Shown here piece by piece: positions 46,153 through 54,828 of a stretch of 64,000 bases of DNA. The notes beneath the pieces were generated by a model, which made no database searches, was not told the origin of the DNA, and worked only from the letters and a program-made list of their open reading frames with translations. The position numbers were made by a program, and so were the translations under genes. This DNA is from Endozoicomonas sp. Mp262 (GTDB lineage Bacteria; Pseudomonadota; Gammaproteobacteria; Pseudomonadales; Endozoicomonadaceae): positions 1,778,001 through 1,842,000 of the forward strand of contig NZ_CP092489.1 in NCBI RefSeq assembly GCF_025643335.1, written 5' to 3'. Positions within the stretch are counted from its first letter, which is position 1. Each line of letters starts with the position of its first letter.

Positions 46153-46462
46153 CTCGACTTTAGAGTTACCAAAGAACAATAGTACGATTTTCATCTGAAA
46201 TCGGTTAATAGCAACCATCTCCAAACAAAATACAAAGATGGTTGCTATGCTCACTTCAGATCATAAAGAGATCCTCCGGGAGCTTGCCTTATATACAACG
46301 TTTCTTGCTTCAGCGCTATCCCCAACAGCAGTACCTACGTTCTGCGAACTTCTTTTTGGCTGCATGCTATCCGGGCAAGGCTTTGTCACTCAGGCGCTGT
46401 TATCTATTAATAACTTTCAATGCGTATGGAGCAGTTACCACCATTGGCTCTCTCAAGGCAAG
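46153..46462 (+). mobile_element. IS-C copy 2, truncated
   Basis: The left 310 bases of IS-C in opposite orientation to copy 1, from CTCGACTTTAGAGTTA through the first 75 codons of the transposase (from 46238, MVAMLTSDHKEILREL to LSQGK). It breaks off at 46462, immediately before a copy of palindrome P. Confidence 0.92.
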
Positions 46463-46469
46463 AGCGCGA

Positions 46470-46509
46470 ACAGGGGTCGGGTCTTGAATCTTGATCAGTC
46501 TGCCCCTGC
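46470..46509. repeat. Dispersed palindrome P, copy 3
   Basis: CAGGGGTCGGGTCTTGAATC, then TTGATCAGTCTGCCCCTG. It sits at the broken end of IS-C copy 2. Confidence 0.6.
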
Positions 46510-46625
46510 TGCCATACCCTCGCCGGGTGGGGGTATGGCAAGTTTCCTAACTAAGAGACATTTCCGTCCCTCTCATCCCTGCAAACCCAATTAAAGGAGT
46601 TATCAAAACCTGATGGCCAGAGTCA

Positions 46626-46989
46626 GGTCAGGCAGGCACGATGCCGCGCGGGGATTACCCTGCTTTGCCGTCAGTGGTCACGGTTGCCGCTGATGCAGGC
46701 ATGCAGCCGGACAACCGTGACCACTGACGGCAAAGCCCATGGCCCACCGTTGCTTGTGGGGTTGGGTGGCGCGCCTCCGCAGCCAGCCCGCAAAAAATGC
46801 CGGAAAATCCTGTGCCTGCGCAACATTCCTAATCCCTTATATTGCTCGTCCCTCACAAAATAAGGGATTAGGAATATTGCTTCATCCAGTGTCGTGCAAA
46901 AGCATTTTTTGCACGCTGGCACTCCGGCACTGCCACCCAACCCCACAAGCAACGGTGGGCCATGGGCGCGGCATCGTGCCTGCCTGACC
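46626..46989. repeat. 364-bp multi-armed palindromic element
   Basis: Four sets of inverted repeats are nested. The outer arms are 24 bp, perfect (46626-46649 / 46966-46989). A side hairpin has 25-bp perfect arms (46662-46686 / 46712-46736). A second stem has 36-bp perfect arms (46735-46770 / 46932-46967). Inside it are 11-bp arms GCAAAAAATGC/GCATTTTTTGC and a 20-bp hairpin (46821-46840 / 46860-46879, one mismatch). It encodes no recognised protein. Nothing else is seen in 46990-47381 except palindrome P copy 4. Confidence 0.9.
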
Positions 46990-47126
46990 TCCAACCATCG
47001 TGCAAGCTGAGGGAACGGAAACCGGTAAATACGGATAAAACCACAAACCTGATTTATCCGTTACCCTGCTTACGGTTTAAACCGCATCCCCCCGAAACAT
47101 AATCCCAGCTAAAAACGGTGGTCGAA

Positions 47127-47190
47127 ACCAGGGTCGGGTCTTGGATTTTGAATGGCATAGGTGTTTGAAGATTTAAGACCCGGCTCCCAA
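47127..47190. repeat. Dispersed palindrome P, copy 4
   Basis: CCAGGGTCGGGTCTTGGATT, a middle with GGCATAGGTGTTTGAAG, then ATTTAAGACCCGGCTCCC. Full-length form with both arms. Confidence 0.75.
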
Positions 47191-47381
47191 CATTTACAAA
47201 GTTCAGCGCAATGCTCGGGGCAGTTTATGAAATATTCGGGTTAGGTGAGTGATTTTTACTCAGGGGTTTATAGAGTAGGATTTATAGGATGGATACTTAT
47301 AAAATAGACTGTCGTTGACAACGAATATTTGTCAGGAGTCAGTGATTTTACTTTATCCATTATGCATGAGAACCAACCCTG

Positions 47382-48104
47382 ATGTTTGATAACATAGAAG
47401 CACTAAAAGCCCAGCTGGATGCCATGCGGCCTTTACCCCGGCATACTGTCAAATCTCTCAGGGAGAATCTCGTTCTTGAGTGGACTTATAATTCCAACGC
47501 CATAGAGGGCAATACGCTTACCCTGAATGAAACTAAGGTGGTGCTGGAAGGGATAACGGTGGGTGGCAAGAGCCTTAGGGAGCATTTTGAGGCTATCAAT
47601 CATAGGGAGGCTATTTACTGGGTAGAGTCGCTGGTGGCTCACAGGGAGCCATTGTCAATATACTTAATCAGGCAAATCCATCAGATTGTATTAAAAAATA
47701 TTGACGATAATAATGCCGGAAAATTCAGGAGTGAGAATGTTGTTATTTCTGGCGCAAGTCATACTCCACCGGACTTTACAAGGGTTTCTGAGCTTATGGA
47801 ACTGTTGGTGGCTGGCTACGGGACCAGCGGCTTTCATCCCATAGAAAAGGCCTGTAGGCTCCATACTGATTTCGTAAATATACATCCCTTTGTGGATGGT
47901 AACGGCAGAACAGCAAGGCTTCTTCTCAATTTGTCACTGATTCAGGATGGCTGGCTTCCTGTTGTCATAAAAGCGGTGGATAGGGCCAGTTATTATGATG
48001 CCTTGGATGTAGCCTGTATCTCTGATGATTACAGTCAGTTTGTTGGGATGGTTGTGGCTTTGCAGGAAGAGACCTTAAAAAAGCACCTCTCACTTTGTGT
48101 GTAA
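47382..48104 (+). CDS. fic: Fic-domain AMP transferase with N-terminal inhibitory motif
   Basis: Fic enzymes attach AMP (or other groups) to hydroxyl side chains of proteins. The 240-residue protein carries the active-site motif HPFVDGNGRTARL, matching HPFxxGNGRxxR, with the catalytic His at about residue 168. The N-terminal helix motif SNAIEGN fits [S/T]xxxE[G/N], the built-in inhibitory helix of class II Fic proteins. FRSENVVISGASHTPP is the flap. It has no signal peptide. Such proteins serve as toxins, housekeeping regulators or, when exported, effectors; here the context is accessory DNA. Confidence 0.92.
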   Translation: MFDNIEALKAQLDAMRPLPRHTVKSLRENLVLEWTYNSNAIEGNTLTLNETKVVLEGITVGGKSLREHFEAINHREAIYWVESLVAHREPLSIYLIRQIHQIVLKNIDDNNAGKFRSENVVISGASHTPPDFTRVSELMELLVAGYGTSGFHPIEKACRLHTDFVNIHPFVDGNGRTARLLLNLSLIQDGWLPVVIKAVDRASYYDALDVACISDDYSQFVGMVVALQEETLKKHLSLCV

Positions 48105-48221
48105 AAAGGAATTTAATGTACTCAGTATGCCGGGATAAAAGAACAGGCTGGGTATATTGAATACGTCAATGCCTATGACAAAGACTATGTCCCCCAACGA
48201 CTGATTACTGTCTATTTGGTC

Positions 48222-48260
48222 ATGAACCCAGAGCCGGATCTTGAATTTTGACCGGCGCTG
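48222..48260. repeat. Dispersed palindrome P, copy 5 (partial)
   Basis: CCCAGAGCCGGATCTTGAATT then TTGACCGGCGCTGG; one arm and the centre only. It interrupts a reading frame ending YVPQRLITVYLVM (about 48130-48222) that may be a gene remnant. Confidence 0.5.
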
Positions 48261-48342
48261 GTCGTGGCAGTTAATGGCCGTTCTCGCTATCCGACACTGG
48301 ACGGGTATACCAGGCGATAATCGCTGACAGTATGAATGAACT

Positions 48343-48711
48343 CTACCGCATAAGTGCCTTTTCCATCAGGTGTTCAAGGCGCTCAAAACGCTGATTTATC
48401 TTCTCTTCCATGTGCTCAAAACGCTGGTTTATCTTCTCTTCCATGTGCTCAAAACGTTGGTTCATATTTTCTTCCAGTTGTTCAAAACGTTTATCCACTT
48501 GTTCAAAACGATGGTTCACCTGGTTAAATCGTAGCTGGACTTCATCACGCAACCCTGTCAGGCCATCGTGGTTTTTCTGGCACAGCGCATGGATGCCTTC
48601 CTGCATTTCGTTCCAGACCTGGTGCTTGATCTCATCTTTCTTATGGACAAGCTGGCGCAGGGCAAAGACTTCTGTTTCCAGCTTTTCAACACGGGCTTCA
48701 ATTTGACTCAT
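48343..48711 (-). CDS. Coiled-coil protein with 11-residue repeats
   Basis: A 122-residue protein, almost wholly coiled coil. The C-terminal half repeats an 11-residue unit of the type NQRFEHMEEKI three to four times (NQRFEHMEEKI twice in a row, then NQRFERLEHLM), preceded by NHRFEQVDKRFEQLEENM. The DNA is correspondingly repetitive with a 33-base period. The N-terminal part (VEKLETEVFALRQLVHKKDE) is a leucine-rich coil. Proteins of this sort form trimeric or tetrameric stalks; here no partner is evident. Function unknown. Confidence 0.7.
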   Translation of the reverse strand: MSQIEARVEKLETEVFALRQLVHKKDEIKHQVWNEMQEGIHALCQKNHDGLTGLRDEVQLRFNQVNHRFEQVDKRFEQLEENMNQRFEHMEEKINQRFEHMEEKINQRFERLEHLMEKALMR

Positions 48712-48782
48712 GGTAAATGCTCAATGGTGATATTTTGCTTATTGGTCAGGGGATTATAGCCTACGATGCCGGGGTTGCTTGA

Positions 48783-48845
48783 AGCCGGAGTCAGGTTTTG
48801 AGTTTTGACCGGTATAGGTGTTTGAAGATTCAAGACCCGACCACC
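48783..48845. repeat. Dispersed palindrome P, copy 6
   Basis: AGCCGGAGTCAGGTTTTGAG, then GGTATAGGTGTTTGAAG and ATTCAAGACCCGACCACC. It lies 7 bases before the carA fragment at 48852. Confidence 0.75.
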
Positions 48846-48851
48846 AAAACG

Positions 48852-48940
48852 CTTTGACCAAGAGAGCCATTCTGGCTTTGGAAGATGATACCATCTTCCA
48901 GGGCACTGCCATCGGAGCCGATGGCGAAACCTGTGGGGAA
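48852..48940 (+). pseudogene. Duplicated 5' fragment of carA
   Basis: About 89 bases match the first codons of carA (54915-55003), starting at the same CTTTGACCAAGAGAGCC and running to CCTGTGG with only a few substitutions. It then leaves carA at AAATTGGTGGATGTCCTATA. It lacks the carA ribosome site and most of the gene. Confidence 0.9.
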
Positions 48941-49008
48941 ATTGGTGGATGTCCTATAAACCCGTCCTTAAACCCGAAATTGAGCTATGGTGCTTTGGTG
49001 ACTCTAAA

Positions 49009-50563
49009 CTAGAGTTGATAGTATTCGTAAGCAGTAAGACCGTCTTTATCTTTTATGGTGCCATCGGCCCCTTGATCAAGCCACCATTGGAGAAGCTCAT
49101 CGTCACCGTTTATTCCTGCATGGTGAAGGGGAGTTCTGCCTCTATCGTCAGGAGCGTTGGGAGACGCTTTGTGAAATACCAGTCTTTCCAGTATTTCAGA
49201 ATAGCGTGCTTTAGTAGCGACTATAGCGGCTGTTTCACCTTTCTGGTTTTGACTATTGATTTTACCCCTGATGACCCCTTGGTTTTCTGCGTTAAGTAAC
49301 ATATTCGTTATTTTAACATTACCTTGAGAAACGGCTGTATGAAGCAGTCGAACATCGATTGTCGTATGGGGGTATAGTGCAGCCCTTTTTTCAAGGCATA
49401 TCTGAACTGCTCTTTTATGACCATTTTCAACTGCTCTTTCTAATAAATGGAGCAGATTGTGTTCTGTGATATCCTGATCAACAATCAATTTATAGATATC
49501 ATTTTTTTTGTCTTCATTTGGTGTTAGGAGGGCGTCAATGATTCTTGGTTCTAACCTGTCTAAGCCACTAGCTAGGAGTGGGTGTTTTAAAAGCTGCTTT
49601 GCTTGATCTATTTGATTGGAGTTGATTAAATGTTTTAATAGCTCTACTTGTAGGTAATAGTTTCCGGCCATATCTTTGCATTTGCGTACGATATTTCTTA
49701 TTCGCTTGCTTTTTGAAAAAAGTAATGCGTTTGCTGAAACTTTAGCGTCTAGAGTGGATGCCCCTATAGAAAGGAAAGTTTTGGATAATAAGTCTGTCAG
49801 CTCTCTGATCTCTTCTATACCCCTATCAGTTATTATTTCCTTTAAGGCTCTAATACTTGTATTTGGTTGCCTTACTTTAAGTGGATTGACTCTTTTAATC
49901 CATGCATTAGCAGGATGATCTAGAAGCATGGATCTTGCTTCTCTAGTCATAAAGCCCATTGTATCTTCAGGGGATGTGAAACCTTCATCATCTTCTATAG
50001 GTGGCGACATAGTGTGATCTTTGCCAAGTAGTCTCAGGAATTTAAAATATCCATTTTGTGCAGCCAGGTGACAAACGGTCGTATTGTTTTCATCCTTTAT
50101 TCTTGCGTTAACATCTGCCTCGGCCTGAACTAGAGAGGCCAGTGCTTGAAACTGAGGGGCTGAAAGATCTGTACGTTTAATATGTTGAGAAAAGTACTCC
50201 CAAAGATAATAAAGAGGGGGGAGATTCGTTTTTACATTTCACATTTGGGTTTGCACCACGGTTTACTAACAAAGTAATACAGTCTGTGTGCCCGAATAAC
50301 GATGCATAGTGTAAAGCTGTTCGTTTTTTGCAATCTTCTTTGTTAAGGTTTTCAGGAAACAATGATAGGTATCTTTCTATTGTACTGGGTTTATTTTGCA
50401 CTGCTAAAAAATGCAGGATAGGCATGGTTTCAAAGGTTTCTTCCTCATCAAAAACATACATGCTCCATTTTTTGTTAAAATTAATTTCGTTAGGAGTTAT
50501 GCTTCGTAAAATCTTACGATCGTACTGATGAATACAATTAAGTAGGTCATAGTTTGGTTTCAA
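49009..50563 (-). pseudogene. Ankyrin-repeat protein gene broken by a frameshift in a G6 run
   Basis: Two frames on the minus strand form one protein. The first (50563-50177, TTG start) has NKEDCKKRTALHYASLFGHT, an ankyrin repeat. The second (from about 50215, listed with its first ATG at 50010, to 49009) continues with DENNTTVCHLAAQNGYFKFL upstream of that ATG and ends with DDRGRTPLHHAGINGDDELL and LDQGADGTIKDKDGLTA. Removing one base of the six G at 50216-50221 fuses them to about 517 residues. Ankyrin repeats bind proteins, and exported ones are common effectors. The N-terminus may also be cut, since no ATG lies upstream of the TTG. Confidence 0.8.
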
Positions 50564-50824
50564 ATAAACTGGATGTTCGGCCAGTACGAGAAATCTACTT
50601 CTTGATCTAACGATCAGATAGCTATTGAATGATACATTTACTCTATTATAAAGAGAGTACTGGTCTTTAAATCCCTCTCCCTAAGTAGGTCATAGTTTGG
50701 TTTCAAATAAACTGGATGTTCGGCCAGTACGAGAAATCTACTTCTTGATCTAACGATCAGATAGCTATTGAATGATACATTTACTCTATTATAAAGAGAG
50801 TACTGGTCTTTAAATCCCTCTCCC
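50539..50824. repeat. 143-bp tandem duplication
   Basis: 50539-50681 and 50682-50824 are identical as far as I can read. The unit spans the first codons of the ankyrin gene and the left end of the IS630-family element IS-D. Confidence 0.92.
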
Positions 50825-51862
50825 TATGAAGTACGTCACTACAATCACTGATGAAGCTGTTTTATTAACTTTGAAATTCGCCAAACACTACGGACCTCTG
50901 AGATGTATAAGGGAAAGAGCCCATAGCCTTTTATTGAGCAATCGTGGCTTTACCCTTGAGCAAATTGCCGAAATACTTGAAATTAGATATCAAACTGCTT
51001 CTCAGTGGATTGATGATTGGGAAGAATATGGTATTCGTGCCTTGTACAAGGGGCATGGTGGCGGTAGGCCGTGCATATATGACGAATCCGAAGTGCAACG
51101 CATAAAAGAATTAGTGGCTGAAGAGCCTCGTCGCTTATCGTATGTCAAATCCAAGATCGAGGATGAAACCGGTAAATCTTCATCAAAAATTACTCTGGCA
51201 AACATTGTAAAAAAGCAGGGCTGGTTTACAAAAGACTCCGTAAATCATGCAAACATAAACGGGACGAAGAGCAATTCCATGACTGTAAAACTGCTCTGAA
51301 AGATGCCCAGGAAGCCGAGAGCAAAGGGTTAATCAATTTATTTTATTTTGATGAGTCCGGCTTTACCCAGGAACCTTGTGTGCCATACGGTTGGCAGGAA
51401 AAAGGAAAGCAGCTCAGAATACCATCAGTCAAAAGTAAACGCATCAACGTACTGGGGTTTATGAACCGAAGCTGTGAGCTATTTCATTATCCTGTTGTGG
51501 GTTCAGTGAATAGCGATACGGTGATTGCGGCCTTTGATGACTTTGCAGAGAAAATGGCAGATGAAAAATACAGCTCAAATGATCGTTACACGGTAGTTAT
51601 GGTGGATAATGCCAGCATTCACACCAGCAAAAAGTTTTGTGCCAGAATTGATGACTGGATGATTGAAAAGAAATTGCTGGTCTGCTTTCTGCCAACATAT
51701 TCACCTGAGCTCAACCTGATTGAAATCCTGTGGAGGAAAATAAAGTATGAATGGCTCAACCTCTTGTCAATCAAGAGCTTTGCGGAATTTGAAAAAGAAG
51801 TTGAACGGGTGCTTTTTTCATTTGGAGAGGAGTATATGATCTCATTTTCTAATACTGTCCGA
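50577..51862 (+). mobile_element. IS630-family insertion sequence IS-D
   Basis: Candidate ends are TCGGCCAGTACGAGAAA (50577, repeated at 50720) and the inverse of TCGGACAGTATTAGAAA (ending 51862). ACTGGATG or CTGGATG flanks both sides. Because of the duplication the exact left end is uncertain. Confidence 0.6.
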
Positions 51863-51874
51863 CTGGATGGTTAA
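50826..51874 (+). CDS. IS630-family transposase in two frames
   Basis: The first frame, from ATG 50826, gives a helix-turn-helix (FTLEQIAEILEIRYQTASQWI) and a second DNA-binding part up to KKQGWFTK. At TTTACAAAAGAC (51225-51236) the matching sequence passes to the -1 frame, reading KRLRKSCKHKRDEEQ and on to YFDESGFTQEP, MVDNASIHTS and FLPTYSPELNLIEILWRKIK, the DDE residues of IS630. Frameshifting on the A run or a one-base loss would explain it. Distinct from the IS-E transposase. Confidence 0.85.
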
Positions 51875-51897
51875 ATTATTCGAAAGCAATCTATACA

Positions 51898-52134
51898 CTA
51901 CTTATCTATATCTTTTTCATCTGTTTGGAAAGGTTCCTGCCAATCTTCGTGATCGAGTGCTAACTGAATGGTAGCTAGTACTATGCAAGTATCACAGCCT
52001 TCAGCAGCTGATAGCGTCTGTTGGTTTTGATATTGCTTCTTTTCACAGCTTTCACAAAGGATAGCCTTTGCCTGATGGCAGATGATTAATAAAATTGGGA
52101 ATATTATTGTATATAATGAAAATAATTTGGACAT
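51898..52134 (-). CDS. Small exported Cys-rich protein
   Basis: 78 residues with a signal peptide (MSKLFSLYTIIFPILLIICH, QAKA). The mature part has CESC and CDTC pairs about 22 residues apart, then an acidic tail. The paired CxxC suggests a zinc site or disulfides. The larger exported protein at 52380-53303 has a similar LCEGC after its signal peptide. No family recognised. Confidence 0.6.
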   Translation of the reverse strand: MSKLFSLYTIIFPILLIICHQAKAILCESCEKKQYQNQQTLSAAEGCDTCIVLATIQLALDHEDWQEPFQTDEKDIDK

Positions 52135-52240
52135 GTGCTATTTACTCAGCCTATTTGTACGTGTCATTAAGAATTTTATGATTTTCTATGGGGTTGTCAT
52201 ATGCCTGAAAAGCTTTAACTTCATCATGAGTATAGCGGGG

Positions 52241-52308
52241 TTTGGATCTACAGTTTGTAATAGAAAAACGCAGAAGTCATAGAGTGGGAGGAACCTTTGA
52301 GCAAGAGC
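52241..52308 (+). pseudogene. Duplicated carA leader and first codons
   Basis: TTTGGATCTACAGTTTGTAA and the following bases match the carA leader (from 54862) through the ribosome site GGGAGGA and the TTG start to the fourth codon. It then leaves carA at CAAATTGATGGCTGTCCTAT, the same border as in the other fragment. Confidence 0.88.
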
Positions 52309-52379
52309 AAATTGATGGCTGTCCTATAAACCCACACCCATCAAATACACATTATTAGCTGTATACTTGCAGTTTTTTG

Positions 52380-53303
52380 TCATCCATCAATTAGGTGTTG
52401 ATATTTTTGAAAAAAGTTGGAGGGTGTCCCCAACCCCTTTCTCTGAAACTCACAAAGGAATATCAGCAAAGCTTGCATTCGCCCAACATATCTATCAATA
52501 GTTAACTGGTCAAAATTAAAATAACCGGGTTTAAAAAAACAACACGCAAATCCATTGAAAGAGAACGAAACACCAACAAAATGACAATTAATTACATCTT
52601 CAGCTCCCTGAATATAAAGACTGTTTTTATTATAAACAAAATACATCGAAATTCCTCCAGACCCAAGATCAGTCACCAATGAGCGACAAACAGGCATTGC
52701 AAACTGTATACAACTCATACCTGCCCTCTGACAATAATCATGCAAAAAATTCGTGCAATTATTAATATTTAAAGTTGTATGCGATTTTAAGTACAGTTTT
52801 ATTTCAGATGAAGCGTGAGGTAACAAAAAACAAACACGTGATTCATTTTTGCTTTCTGAACTATGCATGGTCTGTTCTACTATATTTTTTTCCATACCAT
52901 TTATCAATCTCATAATGTCTAAAAAGGCATATGACCGTTCTTCATCGCTACTGTCATGAGAGTGGATTTCTAAAAAAAAAGGACAGCGCTTATTCCATGG
53001 AGAACCATCAGCACATTGGTAGCCATAAAATAAAATGTTTTGTGGAAAGTTTCTAAAAAATAATGATTTTTTAACCTGGTTATAATTACCTAACTCTTTT
53101 CTCCAATCAGTAATAACAAATTTATCAGGGTACACAGTAGCTAGACGCAGACATCCCTCACATAGCACTCCTATAGAGTTTGGAAATATTGGGATAACTC
53201 GATTGGAAGGTTTAATACAGTAAGCTTCCCAAAAAACACCAAAAGAAAGGGGAGTCCAAAAATAGAAAACTAAAATTAAAAGAATTGTAAATTTTTTTAA
53301 CAT
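52380..53303 (-). CDS. Exported Cys-rich hypothetical protein
   Basis: 307 residues from ATG 53303, with AGGGAAAG upstream. The signal peptide is MLKKFTILLILVFYFWTPLS, then FG. The mature protein has a CEGC pair near residue 49 and about 12 further Cys. NNCTNFLHDYCQRAG near residue 185 recalls the NC..F active-site helix of some papain-fold enzymes, but no matching His motif is clear. Beta-rich C-terminal part (GSGGISMYFVYNKNSLYIQG). A+T-rich like the exported proteins at 4-11 kb. Function unknown. Confidence 0.7.
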   Translation of the reverse strand: MLKKFTILLILVFYFWTPLSFGVFWEAYCIKPSNRVIPIFPNSIGVLCEGCLRLATVYPDKFVITDWRKELGNYNQVKKSLFFRNFPQNILFYGYQCADGSPWNKRCPFFLEIHSHDSSDEERSYAFLDIMRLINGMEKNIVEQTMHSSESKNESRVCFLLPHASSEIKLYLKSHTTLNINNCTNFLHDYCQRAGMSCIQFAMPVCRSLVTDLGSGGISMYFVYNKNSLYIQGAEDVINCHFVGVSFSFNGFACCFFKPGYFNFDQLTIDRYVGRMQALLIFLCEFQRKGLGTPSNFFQKYQHLIDG

Positions 53304-53429
53304 CACACTTTCCCTACCTCATTCATATGAACTACTTGATTGCGCAGTAAGCGGTAGATATAGAGATAGATTTCTTGCCTTCAGCTACTATAGATCAAGC
53401 AGCACCTTTTTCTCCAGAAGAGGTTTGGA

Positions 53430-53492
53430 AACCGGGGCGGGTCTTGAATTTTGACTGGCATAGGTGTTTGAAGATTCAAGACCCTACCCCTA
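53430..53492. repeat. Dispersed palindrome P, copy 7
   Basis: AACCGGGGCGGGTCTTGAAT, a centre with GGCATAGGTGTTTGAAG, and ATTCAAGACCCTACCCCT; both arms present. Confidence 0.75.
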
Positions 53493-53748
53493 ACATGTGT
53501 TTTGGAAAGTGGATTTTTTGGGATGTTCATGGGATTGGATTGGTTGCTAGCCCCAGGGGAAATCCTGTCAAATGATGATATTTTTATAGGTATGGAAAGG
53601 GCTAAAAACCCGCTAAGATAGTCAAAAAGGCACTTTAGGCACGGAATTAACTTGAAAAATCATATCTACTTCCTGAGTCGATTGAGGCTCAGGCGGTCAT
53701 TCGAAGGAGTGGCCACCTGGTTAGAGTTATCTGATCAGGACACAATCA

Positions 53749-53988
53749 TTGAAGAATGCAAAAAGGTCTACCCGTAGACACCATCGCAACCGTTTAAAAA
53801 AGGCCAGAAAGAAATACTGGGGAGGCATGGCATCGAGAAATTCAAAGTCGATCAGTTCATGCGCTAGAACCCCCTGCCTATGCTCTTGCTGGATGTGTGG
53901 AAATCAGAGAAAGCTCTGTGGGCTGACCAAGCAAGAAAAAGTGGCAAATGAAGTTTTCTGTTCCTACTATTCGGAATTGAAACCCTAA
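53749..53988 (+). CDS. Small protein with CxCxxxMCGN motif, possibly decayed
   Basis: 79 residues from TTG 53749. The start (KRSTRRHHRNRLKKARKKYWG) and the motif TPCLCSCWMCGNQRK followed by LTKQEKVANE match, from memory, a common family of small bacterial hypothetical proteins with a basic N-terminus and clustered Cys. The middle (GGMASRNSKSISSCAR) fits less well, and in another frame reads GRHGIEKFKVDQFM, so a double frameshift may be present. Likely zinc-binding; function unknown. Confidence 0.4.
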   Translation: MKNAKRSTRRHHRNRLKKARKKYWGGMASRNSKSISSCARTPCLCSCWMCGNQRKLCGLTKQEKVANEVFCSYYSELKP

Positions 53989-54063
53989 CATTCAGAGAAT
54001 CACATGAAACTGATAGAGGGCTATTACAGCAAAGACATTTTCTAGTTTATTTCAAACTGGAAA

Positions 54064-54312
54064 ATGAATATGTCTACCTATAACAAGATAATAGATAGAG
54101 ACAAAAATAGCTGAATCCGGAGAAAGTATAGAAGAAAGGATCAATACTGGCCTGGCACTGGAAGTACTCCCAAGTGGTGGGTAAAGCTGTATATGACCAG
54201 ACCAAAGCGCAGAAAAATCAAAGCTCTTTGTAAGGAAATAAATCGCGGAGCTGATCCTGATAGCTTGATTTTTCCTTTAGGAAACCGTAAGCCTCATGAG
54301 TACTACTGGTGA
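54064..54312 (+). pseudogene. Small conserved-looking gene with in-frame TGA
   Basis: From ATG 54064 the frame reads MNMSTYNKIIDRDKNS, a TGA at 54112, and then 65 further codons: RRKDQYWPGTGSTPKWWVKL, MTRPKRRKIKALCKEI and FPLGNRKPHEYYW. The Trp/Arg-rich later part looks like a real small basic protein. No ribosome site is obvious before either part. Probably a decayed gene; ordinary stop suppression is an unlikely alternative. Confidence 0.35.
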
Positions 54313-54317
54313 TAGCG

Positions 54318-54344
54318 GAAACCGGGGGCGGGTCTTGAATCGTG
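54318..54344. repeat. Dispersed palindrome P, copy 8 (partial)
   Basis: AACCGGGGGCGGGTCTTGAAT followed by CGTGC; one arm only. Confidence 0.55.
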
Positions 54345-54541
54345 CAAACCATATTCTGACCCTTAACTCGCCTTCTAAATCGCCTATTGCGCTGGCCATC
54401 TGAACAGAAGCCCTGCGTTGAAGTTCCTTGCCATAACCAGGAAGGCATATCGCTGCTGCGGCTATGCCTCGTCACTTTGTCCGGTGTAACTAAGCGTTAA
54501 TATCTATATAAGATAAGCACCTCGTTCCCAGCGTCCCGAGG

Positions 54542-54631
54542 GTTTCGCGACAACCTCTCCCCGCTGGGAATGCATACGGGTATTTCAACTTATTCAATAA
54601 CTGCATGGATATTCACGCTTCCCTACACTAG
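54542..54631. repeat. Dispersed repeat R2, copy B
   Basis: The counterpart of 37949-38038. Its upstream part AAGATAAGCACCTCG also matches 37756-37770, without the hairpin insertion found there. Confidence 0.85.
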
Positions 54632-54759
54632 GGGCTTGTCTTTTCCTTCAGCTAGCCGTGCTTATAGCGGGTTGGAATGTTTGATGGGTGAAAGCCACTG
54701 GTGGCAAATAAAAGTTGATAAAGGTTATTTATTTGTGCTGAAATAGCAAAAATTTGCAT

Positions 54760-54765
54760 TATAAT
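54760..54765 (+). promoter_or_regulatory. Probable -10 element of carA
   Basis: TATAAT lies in an A+T-rich segment about 150 bases before carA. No strong -35 hexamer is seen at 17 bases, so an activator or a weak -35 (CTGAAA) may be used. Confidence 0.4.
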
Positions 54766-54828
54766 TGTTGCGTTGGCGGCGACAAACAAGCACATAAACA
54801 TAATAAATAAATGTAAATGTGCCAGAAA

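Noticed and set aside
46739-46994. Open frames within the 364-bp palindrome on both strands
   Set aside because: Arise from the inverted-repeat arms; no start signals.
48110-48222. Frame ending KDYVPQRLITVYLVM
   Set aside because: Looks like the end of a protein but has no start or recognisable family; kept only as a possible remnant beside palindrome P copy 5.
48360-48500. CRISPR-like repetition
   Set aside because: The repeats are in-frame coding units of a coiled-coil protein with no spacers.
53640-53780. Frame reading SRLRLRRSFEGVATWLELSD
   Set aside because: Some protein-like character but no start, overlaps the small CxC protein gene in another frame, and no family recognised.
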